From the NCBI RefSeq assembly GCF_004360225.1, contig NZ_SNUA01000005.1:1-64000 (forward strand): a stretch of DNA of 64,000 nucleotides, read 5' to 3'. A program made the translations under genes and the position numbers. The notes under the pieces were generated by a model. The model was not told the origin of the DNA. It was given only the letters and a program-made list of their open reading frames with translations, and did not search any database. Within the stretch, counting starts at the first letter, position 1; each line of letters opens with the position of its first letter. This document shows, one piece after another, positions 18,633 through 27,368 of the stretch. The DNA comes from Alcanivorax sp. 24 (lineage in GTDB: Bacteria > Pseudomonadota > Gammaproteobacteria > Pseudomonadales > Alcanivoracaceae).

Positions 18633-19577
18633 CTACCGCAAGTATTGCAGCCGCACCCAGTCGGCTCCGGGACGCGGGACCCGGAATGATTCCACCAGTC
18701 CCCTCTTATCCACGGTCACGAACATCCTCCGCCCGTCCTCGCCGCCGAAGGTCAGGTTAGTCGGGTACGCTCCTTTGAGCCTTACTGTCCGCCGCACCTC
18801 TCCAGACGGCGCCACCACCGCGATCTCGCCTGCGCCATACCGCGCCACATACAGATTGCCATCCACATCCGCGCGCAGCCCATCGAGCTTGTGCCGTGGA
18901 AATTCCACCAGCACGCGACCACCATCCAGCGCGCCACCGTCCCCAACCTCGAAGACACGGATACGACGCTGCACCGTCTCGGCCACATAGAGCCACCGGC
19001 CGTCCGGGCTCAACGTCAGGCCATTGGTGGTGCCCAGATGATCGGCGGCGACACGCGCCTGACCGGCGGGGCTCACATACCAAACCCGGCCCGTGCCATT
19101 GTTCCAGTCCGGATCGCTGGCGTAGATGCCCCCATCGGCGGCGATGGTCAGATCATTGGGTTGATGCATGCGTGGCTCGTGAACCCAGACGCTGACGCTG
19201 CCGTCATCCAGGTCGATGCGCAACAGATTGTGGCCGCGATGATCGGCGGCATAAAGGAAACCATCGGGGCCAAACCGCAAACCACTGGCCACGCTGCCCC
19301 TCGGCAACACCAGCAACAGGCCGGCCTGGAACTGTCCGCTTATCACCCCCAGGGTCCCCGGCCGCTGGTAGTTGACCACCAGCAAACGGCCGTCCGGCGC
19401 CACCGCCGGCCCTTCAATACCGCGCGGGAAAGTGCCCTCCGCCACCCAGTCCCTCGACGCCGGCTCCATCGCTCCGACAGGCGCGCACAGCCACAGCAGC
19501 GCGACGGCAACACCTGGCCAGAGACACCCTGTGTCCCGGTGGCCACGCCCCTTTATCCCGGTCGCATGATCGCTCAT
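18633..19577 (-). CDS. Secreted SMP-30/gluconolactonase-like beta-propeller protein
   Basis: Protein of 314 residues with a positively charged start and a hydrophobic stretch (GVAVALLWLCAPVGA, about 24-38) like a signal peptide. The body carries repeated propeller blades (FGPDGFLYAADHRG, IAADGGIYASDPDW, LSPDGRWLYVAET), including the NGLTLSPDG motif of the SMP-30/strictosidine synthase-like family. These enzymes hydrolyse lactones or related esters with a bound metal; the substrate here is unknown. It is divergent from the GH114 gene, 57 bp apart, and converges on the ThDP enzyme. Confidence 0.75.
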   Translation of the reverse strand: MSDHATGIKGRGHRDTGCLWPGVAVALLWLCAPVGAMEPASRDWVAEGTFPRGIEGPAVAPDGRLLVVNYQRPGTLGVISGQFQAGLLLVLPRGSVASGLRFGPDGFLYAADHRGHNLLRIDLDDGSVSVWVHEPRMHQPNDLTIAADGGIYASDPDWNNGTGRVWYVSPAGQARVAADHLGTTNGLTLSPDGRWLYVAETVQRRIRVFEVGDGGALDGGRVLVEFPRHKLDGLRADVDGNLYVARYGAGEIAVVAPSGEVRRTVRLKGAYPTNLTFGGEDGRRMFVTVDKRGLVESFRVPRPGADWVRLQYLR

Positions 19578-19634
19578 CGAAAACCTCTAACGATTGATTC
19601 GATCCGCATTGTATGCTTGTTTAAATCCCGGCAC

Positions 19635-20453
19635 ATGGACACCATCATGTCTACTTTCCTGTCTCTTCCCGAGCTTCTGTCGACATTGCTGGGCACCGCC
19701 GCGCTCGTCCAGCCGGCTCTTGCCAACGGCGGCTGGTACCAGCCCGCCATGGACGTAAACTGGCAGGTACAGCTCCAGGGCACACCGGACACCCACTACG
19801 ACATGGAGCTCTACGTGCTCGACCTGTTTGACACCGAACAAAGCGTGATTGGCGGCCTGCATGCCCAGGGCGCTAAAATGATCTGCTACTTTTCCGCCGG
19901 CACTTTCGAAAACTGGCGGGACGACGCCGGGCGTTTCCTGCCCGGTGACAAAGGCCGACGGCTGGGCAACTGGCCCGGCGAACGCTGGCTCGATATCCGC
20001 TCACAGAATGTCCGTGAGATCATGGCCGACCGACTCGATCTGGCGGTGGAAAAAGGCTGCGACGGTGTCGACCCGGATAACGTGGACGGCTATTCCAACC
20101 ACACTGGCCTGCCGCTGACCTACCAGAATCAGCTTGACTACAATATCTGGCTTGCCGGTGAAGCCCACCAACGGGGATTGGCGGTCTCACTAAAGAATGA
20201 CCTGGGCCAGATCCAGGATCTGGTGGCGCATTTCGATTTCGCCATCAACGAATCCTGTCATGAATGGGACGAATGCGAGTTACTGACACCATTCACTCAG
20301 GCCGGTAAACCCGTACTGCACATCGACTATTTGTACGCCAACGATCCGGTCGGTCGCGACCAACTGTGCCTGTACACTCAGGGGCTCGGATTCCGCACAC
20401 TTACACTGCCGGAACTACTGGATGGCAGCTTCCGATTAAGTTGTAATCCGTGA
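19635..20453 (+). CDS. Secreted GH114-type glycoside hydrolase (endo-alpha-1,4-polygalactosaminidase-like)
   Basis: Protein of 272 residues with an N-terminal hydrophobic segment ending LVQPALANGG, a plausible signal peptide. The mature part starts with the family-typical W(Y)QP...NWQVQLQGTPDT and contains ICYFSAGTFENWRDD, GNWPGERWLDIR and the VDPDNVDGYSNHTG motif, matching the TM1410/GH114 family that cleaves galactosamine-rich polysaccharide. An alternative start at 19647 shortens it by four residues. An exopolysaccharide or biofilm role is an inference from the family; no polysaccharide genes lie in this window. Confidence 0.82.
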   Translation: MDTIMSTFLSLPELLSTLLGTAALVQPALANGGWYQPAMDVNWQVQLQGTPDTHYDMELYVLDLFDTEQSVIGGLHAQGAKMICYFSAGTFENWRDDAGRFLPGDKGRRLGNWPGERWLDIRSQNVREIMADRLDLAVEKGCDGVDPDNVDGYSNHTGLPLTYQNQLDYNIWLAGEAHQRGLAVSLKNDLGQIQDLVAHFDFAINESCHEWDECELLTPFTQAGKPVLHIDYLYANDPVGRDQLCLYTQGLGFRTLTLPELLDGSFRLSCNP

Positions 20454-20480
20454 CCTCATGAGCCCTCACGTAGACTTTGA

Positions 20481-20506
20481 AGACACCCCCCGGGGTGTCT
20501 CTTTTC
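20481..20506 (+). terminator. Intrinsic terminator after the GH114 gene
   Basis: AGACACCCC and GGGGTGTCT are adjacent complements (20481-20500) followed by CTTTTCT, 27 bp after the stop codon. Confidence 0.7.
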
Positions 20507-20606
20507 TGATCGCCGTGCCACGCCAGTTCACAGCCCACGAAATTTGGCAAGCCCCGGATTACCTGCCAACATGCCAGCCTGAACGGCCCAAACCCGGGAG
20601 GTTGTG

Positions 20607-21101
20607 ATGTGGTTATCGCACTACTCGACACTGGCACTCTATAACCGGTGGCAGAATCGGCAACACTACCAACTTTGCGCCGAACTGGACGACACTCAAC
20701 GCAAAGCGGACCGGGGCCTGTTCTTTCACTCCATCCACGGCACGCTCAACCATCTTCTGCTCGCCGACCGGCTGTGGCTGGGTCGGTTCCTGGACCGCCC
20801 CTTCCCTATCCTGGGGCTGGACCAGGAGCTGTATGAGGATTTTGATCAATTACGACGGGAACGGGAAAGCACCGATCAGATCATCCTCGACTATATCGCC
20901 GAGCTTAAGAGAACCCGTCTGGACGATGACCTAAGCTATGTCTCGGCTTCCACCGGCCAATTACGCAGCTACCCTTTGCGGCTGTGTCTGACGCATTTTT
21001 TCAATCACCAGACCCACCATCGCGGCCAGCTCACCACCGCCTATAGCCAACTGGGCCATGACGTCGGTGTCACGGATTTGATCTTCATGCCCTCTCCATG
21101 A
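20607..21101 (+). CDS. DinB-like four-helix metalloprotein
   Basis: Protein of 164 residues. The motif HGTLNHLLLADRLWLGRF near 45-62 and the FNHQTHHRGQ motif near 133-142 supply the three histidines of the DinB/YfiT-type metal site. Members include thiol-dependent transferases and many proteins of unknown role; nothing here selects one. GGGAGG at 20596-20601 is correctly spaced for the ATG at 20607, whereas the GTG three bases earlier is too close. It may share a transcript with the antiporter 51 bp downstream. Confidence 0.8.
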   Translation: MWLSHYSTLALYNRWQNRQHYQLCAELDDTQRKADRGLFFHSIHGTLNHLLLADRLWLGRFLDRPFPILGLDQELYEDFDQLRRERESTDQIILDYIAELKRTRLDDDLSYVSASTGQLRSYPLRLCLTHFFNHQTHHRGQLTTAYSQLGHDVGVTDLIFMPSP

Positions 21102-21152
21102 CACCAACCGCGCTACTCTGATCCTCAAGCGGTGGTACCCATAGGACCTGCC

Positions 21153-23111
21153 ATGCCCGATGCCCTGACTCTTGTCGTAATTCTACTCGCTACCGCGGTG
21201 TTCGCGGTGGTACTGTTCCGGCGGCTGCATCTGCCCCCGATCCTGGCCTACCTGGGCGCCGGTGTCCTAGCGGGTCCGGGGGGCCTCGGCTGGGTCGACG
21301 ACACCTCCGGCATGCAGCATCTGGCCGAGTTCGGCATTGTCTTTCTGTTATTTTCCCTGGGACTGGAATTCTCCATCCCCCGTCTGCTCGCTCTGCGTCG
21401 CGTGGTGTTCGGCGCCGGGCCGCTGCAAGTGCTGCTGACCGGCCTGCCGGTATCGTTGATCATGTGGTTGCTGGATTTTCCGCTGGCCATCGCTCTGATC
21501 GCGGGCGGCGCCTTCGCACTGTCCTCCACCGCCATCGTGATCCGCGATCTGATCGCCCGGGGCGCGGTCAACACCGGCTATGGCCGTGCCAGCACCGGCA
21601 TTCTGCTGTTCCAGGATCTGGCGGCGGTGATCATGCTGGTGCTGTTGCCGGTACTGGCGCATCCGGAAATCGGTGACCCGCTCATTACCGCCGGGACCAC
21701 ACTGGGCAAGGCCCTGCTACTGTTCTTCGGCATCTATGTGATCGGCAAGTGGGTAATGCCCCGCGCCCTGGAAGAAACCGGCCGCGCCCGCTCCGATGAG
21801 GTGTTCGTGATGACGGCCCTGCTGCTGGCGCTGCTGGCCGCCTGGGTCACGCACGCCCTTGGCCTGTCCATGGCGCTGGGTGCTTTTCTCGCCGGCATGA
21901 TGCTTGGCGAAAGCCATTTCCGACATCAGATCGAAGCCGACATCCGTCCGTTCCGGGATTTGCTGCTCGGCCTGTTTTTCATGGGCGTGGGCATGCTGGT
22001 ATCGCCCCAGTTGTTCGCCAAACACTGGCACTGGATCCTGCTCGGCGCCGTCGCGCTGATGGTATTCAAGTCAGCGCTGGTGTCGGCACTGTTGAAGGTA
22101 CTCGGAGAACGCAAGGAAACCGCCCTGCGCGGCGGCATCATGCTGGCCCAGGGGGGAGAGTTCGGTTTCGTGCTGGTAACCCTGGCGGTCTCGCACGGCT
22201 TAATGAACAGTGAACAGGCCGGCGTGCTGGTTTCCATTACCGTGCTGACCATGGCCGCCACCCCGGCACTGTTGGAACACAGCCACTCCCTCACCCGCCT
22301 GCTGCTTCGCCGCTGGGAACAGGAACCGGATACGCCGGCGGTGGACGAGCACACCAGCGGGCATGTATTGCTGTGCGGTTATGGCCGCGTCGGTCAGAAC
22401 CTGATGCGTTATCTGAACCGGTTCCATCATCAGGCGGTGGCCATCGACACCGACCTGGTACGAATTCAGGAAGCCAGCCAGGCCGGTGAGCGCATCATTT
22501 TTGGCGACGCCACCCGCAAGGAGATCCTGGAACGAGCCGGTATTCACCGCGCCAGCCTGTTGGTGGTGACCTTCGACGATGCCCGCCAGGCGGAACGTAT
22601 TCTGCACACCGCCCAGCAATTATGTCCGGACTTGCGCGTTCTGGTACGCACCCGTGACGACACCCATCTGGACGAGTTACTCCAGGCCGGCGCCGCCGAA
22701 GTGGTGCCGGAAGTGCTGGAAGCGTCACTGATGCTGGTGGCCCATGCCCTGATGATGCTGGATACGCCGTTCGGCAAAGTGCTGGCCATGCTGCGTCAGA
22801 GTCGCCGCGAACGCTACAAGCTGCTGCGCGGTTACTATCATGGCGAGTCGCTGCCCACCAGTGACAGCGCCGGCAATCCCTATCGGCTTCTGCACGCGGT
22901 CACCCTCGACGGGCAGGCGGCCTGTATCGGCAAGGCCCTGGGCGATCTGGATCTGCCCGCCCGCAAGGTGGAAGTGCAGGCCCTGCGCCGACAAGAGCAG
23001 ACCATCCATCATCCGGACGCGGATCAGACGCTGATGGCCGGTGACATTCTTATCCTTTATGGCCCCCTGGAAGCGGTGGAAGCCACCGAGGAGAGACTGT
23101 TGGGCGGCTGA
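21153..23111 (+). CDS. CPA2 monovalent cation:proton antiporter, KefB/KefC-like, with RCK domains
   Basis: Inner-membrane protein of 652 residues. About 12 membrane segments (residues 1-380) include FLLFSLGLEFS and LGAFLAGMMLGESHF. A cytosolic RCK/TrkA-N domain follows with the Rossmann motif LLCGYGRVGQNL and the ribose-binding acidic end VAIDTD; a TrkA-C domain closes the protein. This is the layout of ligand-gated K+ efflux systems that acidify the cytoplasm. No KefF/KefG ancillary gene is nearby, so glutathione gating is not supported. The ATG at 21153 has AGGA upstream; a GTG seven codons earlier is less likely. Confidence 0.9.
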   Translation: MPDALTLVVILLATAVFAVVLFRRLHLPPILAYLGAGVLAGPGGLGWVDDTSGMQHLAEFGIVFLLFSLGLEFSIPRLLALRRVVFGAGPLQVLLTGLPVSLIMWLLDFPLAIALIAGGAFALSSTAIVIRDLIARGAVNTGYGRASTGILLFQDLAAVIMLVLLPVLAHPEIGDPLITAGTTLGKALLLFFGIYVIGKWVMPRALEETGRARSDEVFVMTALLLALLAAWVTHALGLSMALGAFLAGMMLGESHFRHQIEADIRPFRDLLLGLFFMGVGMLVSPQLFAKHWHWILLGAVALMVFKSALVSALLKVLGERKETALRGGIMLAQGGEFGFVLVTLAVSHGLMNSEQAGVLVSITVLTMAATPALLEHSHSLTRLLLRRWEQEPDTPAVDEHTSGHVLLCGYGRVGQNLMRYLNRFHHQAVAIDTDLVRIQEASQAGERIIFGDATRKEILERAGIHRASLLVVTFDDARQAERILHTAQQLCPDLRVLVRTRDDTHLDELLQAGAAEVVPEVLEASLMLVAHALMMLDTPFGKVLAMLRQSRRERYKLLRGYYHGESLPTSDSAGNPYRLLHAVTLDGQAACIGKALGDLDLPARKVEVQALRRQEQTIHHPDADQTLMAGDILILYGPLEAVEATEERLLGG

Positions 23112-23141
23112 GGGCAAACGAGCCAGTGGGGAGTATCCAGG

Positions 23142-24149
23142 CTAGTGCTCACGGCGCCAGCGCTTGGGGCCGACACCGCTCCATTGACGAAAGGCCCGGG
23201 TAAAGGCGCTGTGTTCAGAGTAGCCGAGCAGCGCCGCCACTTCCGTCAGTTCCAGACGACCGTCCGCCAGGTACTCCCGGGCCATCTGATAACGCACTCG
23301 TTGCAACAAGGGCTGGAACGCCTCGCCTTGTTCCGCCAAACGGCGCTGCATGGTACGCGCGCTGACATGATGGTGTTCCGCCAGGGCGTCCAGTGTCGGC
23401 CGCCCTTCGCGCATCAAACGCACCAGGTCCGCGTCGTAGAGCGACCCGGCGCGCGGCTGACGGTCCAGCAACGACTGCGCCTGCCGATCCAGGATATCCA
23501 CCAGACCCGGGTCCGGGGCCCCCAGGGGCAGCGCCAGATAACTCAGCGGTATCCGCAACACCGTCCGCGCGCAATCGAAACGTACCTCGGCGCCGAAAAA
23601 CGCCTGATAGGGCGCCAGGTCCGCCGGCGGGGGATTGACGAAATGCACCGCCTCCACCGGCAGTTCCCGACCCGACAAATTGCGAATGAACTGCACCACC
23701 GCCGCCACGCCGGTTTCATCCACCAGCGCGCCAGGGCGGCCACGCTCCACTCCCCAGCGCACTTCCAGACTATCGCCCAGGATGGCCACGCGGGCCGGAT
23801 TCACGTCATACACCAAGCGGTGATAGCGCTCCAGCCGCGCCAGGGCTTCACCCAGGGTGCCGCAGTGGGACACCACATAGCCGAGTACGTCGAAATGCCG
23901 CGCGGTGATAGTGCGCGCCACCGCCAACCCCAGGGCCGGCTGGTTCAGGTGCTCGCTGGCAATCTCCAGGCAACGCCGCCAGAACGCCAACGGTACTTTC
24001 TCCAGACCATCCTCGGCCAGCACCGTCGGTGCCCCCAGAAGAGCTTCAGCCTCTACCCCCTGGCTTTCCAGATAATCGTACAGCAACCGCGCGTAGGCGG
24101 CGGCCACGTAATTGTCAGTGGAGGCCATCACGGTTGTTTCATCGCTCAT
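23142..24149 (-). CDS. AraC-family transcriptional regulator
   Basis: Regulator of 335 residues with an N-terminal AraC_binding_2-like ligand domain (ARHFDVLGYVVSHCGTLGEAL is typical of the OruR/ArgR-like group with arabinose-binding fold) and a C-terminal double helix-turn-helix (ALAEHHHVSARTMQRRLAEQG and LTEVAALLGYSEHSAFTRAFRQWSG). It converges on the antiporter gene. A possible short gene upstream overlaps its start by ATGA. The target may be the divergent membrane hydroxylase gene at 24612, but no site is clear. Confidence 0.88.
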   Translation of the reverse strand: MSDETTVMASTDNYVAAAYARLLYDYLESQGVEAEALLGAPTVLAEDGLEKVPLAFWRRCLEIASEHLNQPALGLAVARTITARHFDVLGYVVSHCGTLGEALARLERYHRLVYDVNPARVAILGDSLEVRWGVERGRPGALVDETGVAAVVQFIRNLSGRELPVEAVHFVNPPPADLAPYQAFFGAEVRFDCARTVLRIPLSYLALPLGAPDPGLVDILDRQAQSLLDRQPRAGSLYDADLVRLMREGRPTLDALAEHHHVSARTMQRRLAEQGEAFQPLLQRVRYQMAREYLADGRLELTEVAALLGYSEHSAFTRAFRQWSGVGPKRWRREH

Positions 24150-24382
24150 GCTGTCGGTGCCTGTGCTTCGAGATCATTACCCAGGACACGCCAATGTACC
24201 GTGGCCCACCACCATTGCTCCAGAAAGCAGCGCGAAAGACTCAGGTCCTGCATCGCCAGATCCACCGTGAGCCCCGTCACGGCACCGCCCACCACGCGTC
24301 GCCTCAAGGCGTCCTGGACCTGTTCGCAGGCGAACCGCGACGGCCCCGCCGAATCACCGCCGCGCGGCAGTTGCTGGCGCAT
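24146..24382 (-). CDS. Possible small protein coupled to the AraC regulator
   Basis: A 78-codon frame that overlaps the AraC start by four bases (ATGA). Its composition is rather protein-like near the end (SRCFLEQWWWATVHWRVLGND), but there is no strong ribosome site, domain or signal peptide, and long chance frames are common in such GC-rich DNA. I list it only because the AraC gene itself has a poor ribosome site, which translational coupling would explain. Confidence 0.25.
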   Translation of the reverse strand: MRQQLPRGGDSAGPSRFACEQVQDALRRRVVGGAVTGLTVDLAMQDLSLSRCFLEQWWWATVHWRVLGNDLEAQAPTA

Positions 24383-24611
24383 TTGCTCGAACCAGGTCGC
24401 CGGTACAGCCAGCAGCTGGCGCTCATATACCCCATGCCCCTTCTCTCACCGGCGGCGTTTTCTCCCTCTGTCGTCATTTGTCAAAAAAGAGTCCGGTGGC
24501 GTCAAGCGCTTTTTGCGCCGCCAGGGAACAATGTCGAGGTCCGTCCATCTTTCCGGATCGTTCCGCCGGCGACCCTGGCCGTGGAAGCGACCGGATTTTC
24601 ACGAGGTCCTC

Positions 24612-25505
24612 ATGTTCGAGACACTACAACAACTGGACTGGCGCACCCTGGTATTACCGGCCATGGTGCCGGTATTCATCGCGGTGCTCCTGGCGGAGTG
24701 GATCCGTTTTCGTGGTCGCGGCCGCTTCCTGCTGCGCGACACTGTCGCCAGCATGGGCCTGGGGGCGCTGTACATGGTGTTCGATACGCTGGTCACCGTG
24801 ACCCTGGTGGCGCTACTGTTCAACTGGGCCTACCAGCACCGGCTGTTCACCGTCACCATGACCCCGCTCACCGGAGCGCTGCTGTTCGTGCTTCTGGAGT
24901 TCTTTTATTACTGGTTTCACCGTGCCAGCCATCGCATCCGCTGGTTCTGGTCGGCTCATGTGGCGCACCATTCCAGCCGCTACATGAACTTCTCCACCGC
25001 CATGCGGCAAAGCGCCCTGTACAGTCTGGCCGGCAACTGGATTTTTTACATTCCGCTGGCGTTTCTCGGCTTCGAGCCGGTGTGGGTATTCTTCATGCTC
25101 ACCGTGAATCTGGCCTATCAGTATTTCATTCATACCCAATGGGTTGGCAAACTGCCGCGCCCGGTCGAGTTCGTGTTCAACACGCCCAGCCACCACCGCG
25201 CCCACCATGGCCGCAATCCCGAATACATCGACCGCAACTACGGCGGCATCCTGATCCTTTATGACCGGCTGTTCGGTACTTTCGTGGAAGAGCGGGAAGC
25301 GGTGCCGGTGGAGTACGGCATTACCCGTCCGGTGGACAGTTTCAATCCGGTCACGTTGACGGTGCACGAGGCCCGCGACATGTTTCGCGATGCGCTGCGG
25401 CCCGGGCCATTAGGACAGCGTCTGAAGCATTTCTGGGCGCCACCGGAATGGCAGCGCCCGGAGCAGGAAGCGCGGGGCGGATTCAGCCGCTCCCCGGCAG
25501 ATTGA
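24612..25505 (+). CDS. Membrane fatty acid hydroxylase/sterol desaturase family protein
   Basis: Integral membrane protein of 297 residues with four or more hydrophobic segments and the diiron histidine cluster of the family: HRASH (about 104-108), HVAHHSSR (about 116-123) and NTPSHHRAHHGRN (about 196-208). Members hydroxylate or desaturate lipids, sterols or carotenoids; the substrate cannot be told. The ATG at 24612 follows ACGAGG. Its last 23 bases overlap the convergent dctM gene. Confidence 0.87.
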   Translation: MFETLQQLDWRTLVLPAMVPVFIAVLLAEWIRFRGRGRFLLRDTVASMGLGALYMVFDTLVTVTLVALLFNWAYQHRLFTVTMTPLTGALLFVLLEFFYYWFHRASHRIRWFWSAHVAHHSSRYMNFSTAMRQSALYSLAGNWIFYIPLAFLGFEPVWVFFMLTVNLAYQYFIHTQWVGKLPRPVEFVFNTPSHHRAHHGRNPEYIDRNYGGILILYDRLFGTFVEEREAVPVEYGITRPVDSFNPVTLTVHEARDMFRDALRPGPLGQRLKHFWAPPEWQRPEQEARGGFSRSPAD

Positions 25506-26817
25506 GCAACAGCAGCGACAGGGCCGGAAACACTACCAGGATGGCGATGCGTATGACGTCCGCGCACAGGAACGGCACGATACCGCGACTCACCGTTCCC
25601 AAAGAGGTTTTGACGCTGTACTTCTGCACGATGAACAGGTTCATCCCCATGGGCGGCGTGATCAGACCGATCTCCACCACCATCAGGGCCAGGATGCCGA
25701 ACCAGATCGATTTCTCGGTATAGGTCAGATCAAAGAATTCCAGGTTGACCACGATCGGGTAAAAGATCGGCACGGTGAGCAGGATCATGGACAGGGAGTC
25801 CATCACGCAGCCCAGCAGCAGGTAGAGGGCCAGGATCGAACACAGCACCACGAACGGCGCCAATCCACTGTCGGCGACCCAGGCCGCCAGTTCCGCCGGC
25901 ATCTGGCTGAGCGCCAGGCCACTGTTAAGCAGGTCGGCGCCGACCACCACCAGGTAGATCATGGCGGTAGCCTCGGCGGTGCCGATCAGACTTTGATACA
26001 GCCCGTTCCAGCGCAAGCCCCCGCGCACCACCGCGAACAGGCCGCAGGCGGCGGCGCCGATGGACGCCGCCTCGGTGAGATTGGCCCATCCACCGTAGAT
26101 GCCGAAGATCACCACGACGAAAATCAACAGCACCGGAGAGACCTCCAGCAACGCCCGCCACCGCTGCGTCCAGCCGGCCTTGTCCACCCGCGGCACCGAC
26201 GCCATGGTCCGTACCGCCACCAGGCGGATCACCACCAGGTAACCGAACATCGCCACCAGACCAGGAATCACCGCCGCCATGAACAGCTTGGCGATGGACT
26301 CCTCGGTGAGCACGGCATAGATGATCAACGGCACCGACGGCGGGATCAGAATCCCCAGGGTGCCCGCCGCCGCCACCGTGCCGGCGGCCAGTTTCGACGG
26401 ATAGTTGTGCTTCTCCAACTCTGGCAATGCCACCTGACTCATGGTGGCGGCGGTGGCCAGGGACGAACCGCAAATAGCACCGAAACCGGCGCAGGCACCG
26501 GCGGAGGACATCGCCAGACCACCGCGCCAATGACCGATAAAGGCCGCCGCCGCTTTGAACAGCGCGCGCGACAGACCACCGTGAATGGCGAATTGCCCCA
26601 TCAACACAAATAACGGGATCACCGCCAGGTCGTAATTGGAAAAGCGGGCGTAAACCAGATTGTTGATGGTGAACAGCAGCGCCGTGGTGTCACCATGATT
26701 GACGATCAGATAGCAGGCCACGCCGCCCAGCAGCATGCCGACGCCCACGTGCACACGCAGCGCCAGAATCAGCAATACGCCGCCGAGCACCCACAGGCCG
26801 ATTTCCATACCGCTCAT
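25483..26817 (-). CDS. dctM: TRAP transporter large permease subunit
   Basis: Inner-membrane protein of 444 residues with about 12 to 14 hydrophobic segments; PLFVLMGQFAIHGGLSRALF, GFGAICGSSLATAATM and GTLGILIPPSVPLIIYAVLTEESIA are hallmarks of DctM/SiaM. It couples Na+ or H+ flow to uptake of an organic acid delivered by DctP. It overlaps dctQ by four bases. The position next to the aryl-acetate genes and the shared operator before dctP suggest an aromatic acid as cargo (inference). Confidence 0.92.
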   Translation of the reverse strand: MSGMEIGLWVLGGVLLILALRVHVGVGMLLGGVACYLIVNHGDTTALLFTINNLVYARFSNYDLAVIPLFVLMGQFAIHGGLSRALFKAAAAFIGHWRGGLAMSSAGACAGFGAICGSSLATAATMSQVALPELEKHNYPSKLAAGTVAAAGTLGILIPPSVPLIIYAVLTEESIAKLFMAAVIPGLVAMFGYLVVIRLVAVRTMASVPRVDKAGWTQRWRALLEVSPVLLIFVVVIFGIYGGWANLTEAASIGAAACGLFAVVRGGLRWNGLYQSLIGTAEATAMIYLVVVGADLLNSGLALSQMPAELAAWVADSGLAPFVVLCSILALYLLLGCVMDSLSMILLTVPIFYPIVVNLEFFDLTYTEKSIWFGILALMVVEIGLITPPMGMNLFIVQKYSVKTSLGTVSRGIVPFLCADVIRIAILVVFPALSLLLLNLPGSG

Positions 26818-27305
26818 GACGGCACCTGCAGCGATTTACCGGTCAGCGACCGCGCCGCCTGATACAGGGCGCAGGCGCACAACAGCGCCAGCCCAGGCAA
26901 CATCAACATTTGCGGAATCCACAACGGCACCGCCAGCATGGTGGAGGTGGAGCCATACTTATGACTGTCCAGTGTCAGCAGCCCGGTGCGCCAGATCAGC
27001 AACGCCGCCACCAGCGCCAGCAACAGATGACTGCTCAACAACAACACGCGGTTCACCCACGCCGGCAACAGCCCGCCGATCAGATCCACACGAATGTGGT
27101 TATCGCGCAGCTCGCACAGCGGCATGAACGAGGCCACCGCCACGGCAATGGCCATTTCCAGAATTTCGATGTCACCGGGAATTGGCGCGGACCACAACTT
27201 GCGCCCCAGCAAGGAGACCAGCGACATGGCAATCACCGCCAGCACCACGGCACCGCCAAGCACGGCGACGGCAGTGCTGAGACGGCGCAATACCGTTTCA
27301 ACCAT
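26814..27305 (-). CDS. dctQ: TRAP transporter small permease subunit
   Basis: Four-helix membrane protein of 163 residues. The segment FMPLCELRDNHIRVDLIGGLLP is the DctQ family signature. GAGG lies six bases before the start. It lies between dctP (63 bp upstream) and dctM (overlapping), giving the usual P-Q-M order. Confidence 0.9.
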   Translation of the reverse strand: MVETVLRRLSTAVAVLGGAVVLAVIAMSLVSLLGRKLWSAPIPGDIEILEMAIAVAVASFMPLCELRDNHIRVDLIGGLLPAWVNRVLLLSSHLLLALVAALLIWRTGLLTLDSHKYGSTSTMLAVPLWIPQMLMLPGLALLCACALYQAARSLTGKSLQVPS

Positions 27306-27368
27306 GGGAAACCTCGGTCTTTATCAGAGTTGAAGGGCGGAACTGACAGGCGGCATTAATCGGCGGCG

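Noticed and set aside
23145-24611. Long plus-strand extension of the membrane hydroxylase
   Set aside because: It runs antisense through the AraC gene. The family-like protein begins at 24612 with a ribosome site.
24146-25505. Fatty-acid or sterol pathway operon
   Set aside because: Only one membrane hydroxylase-type gene is present and its neighbours are a regulator and a TRAP carrier.
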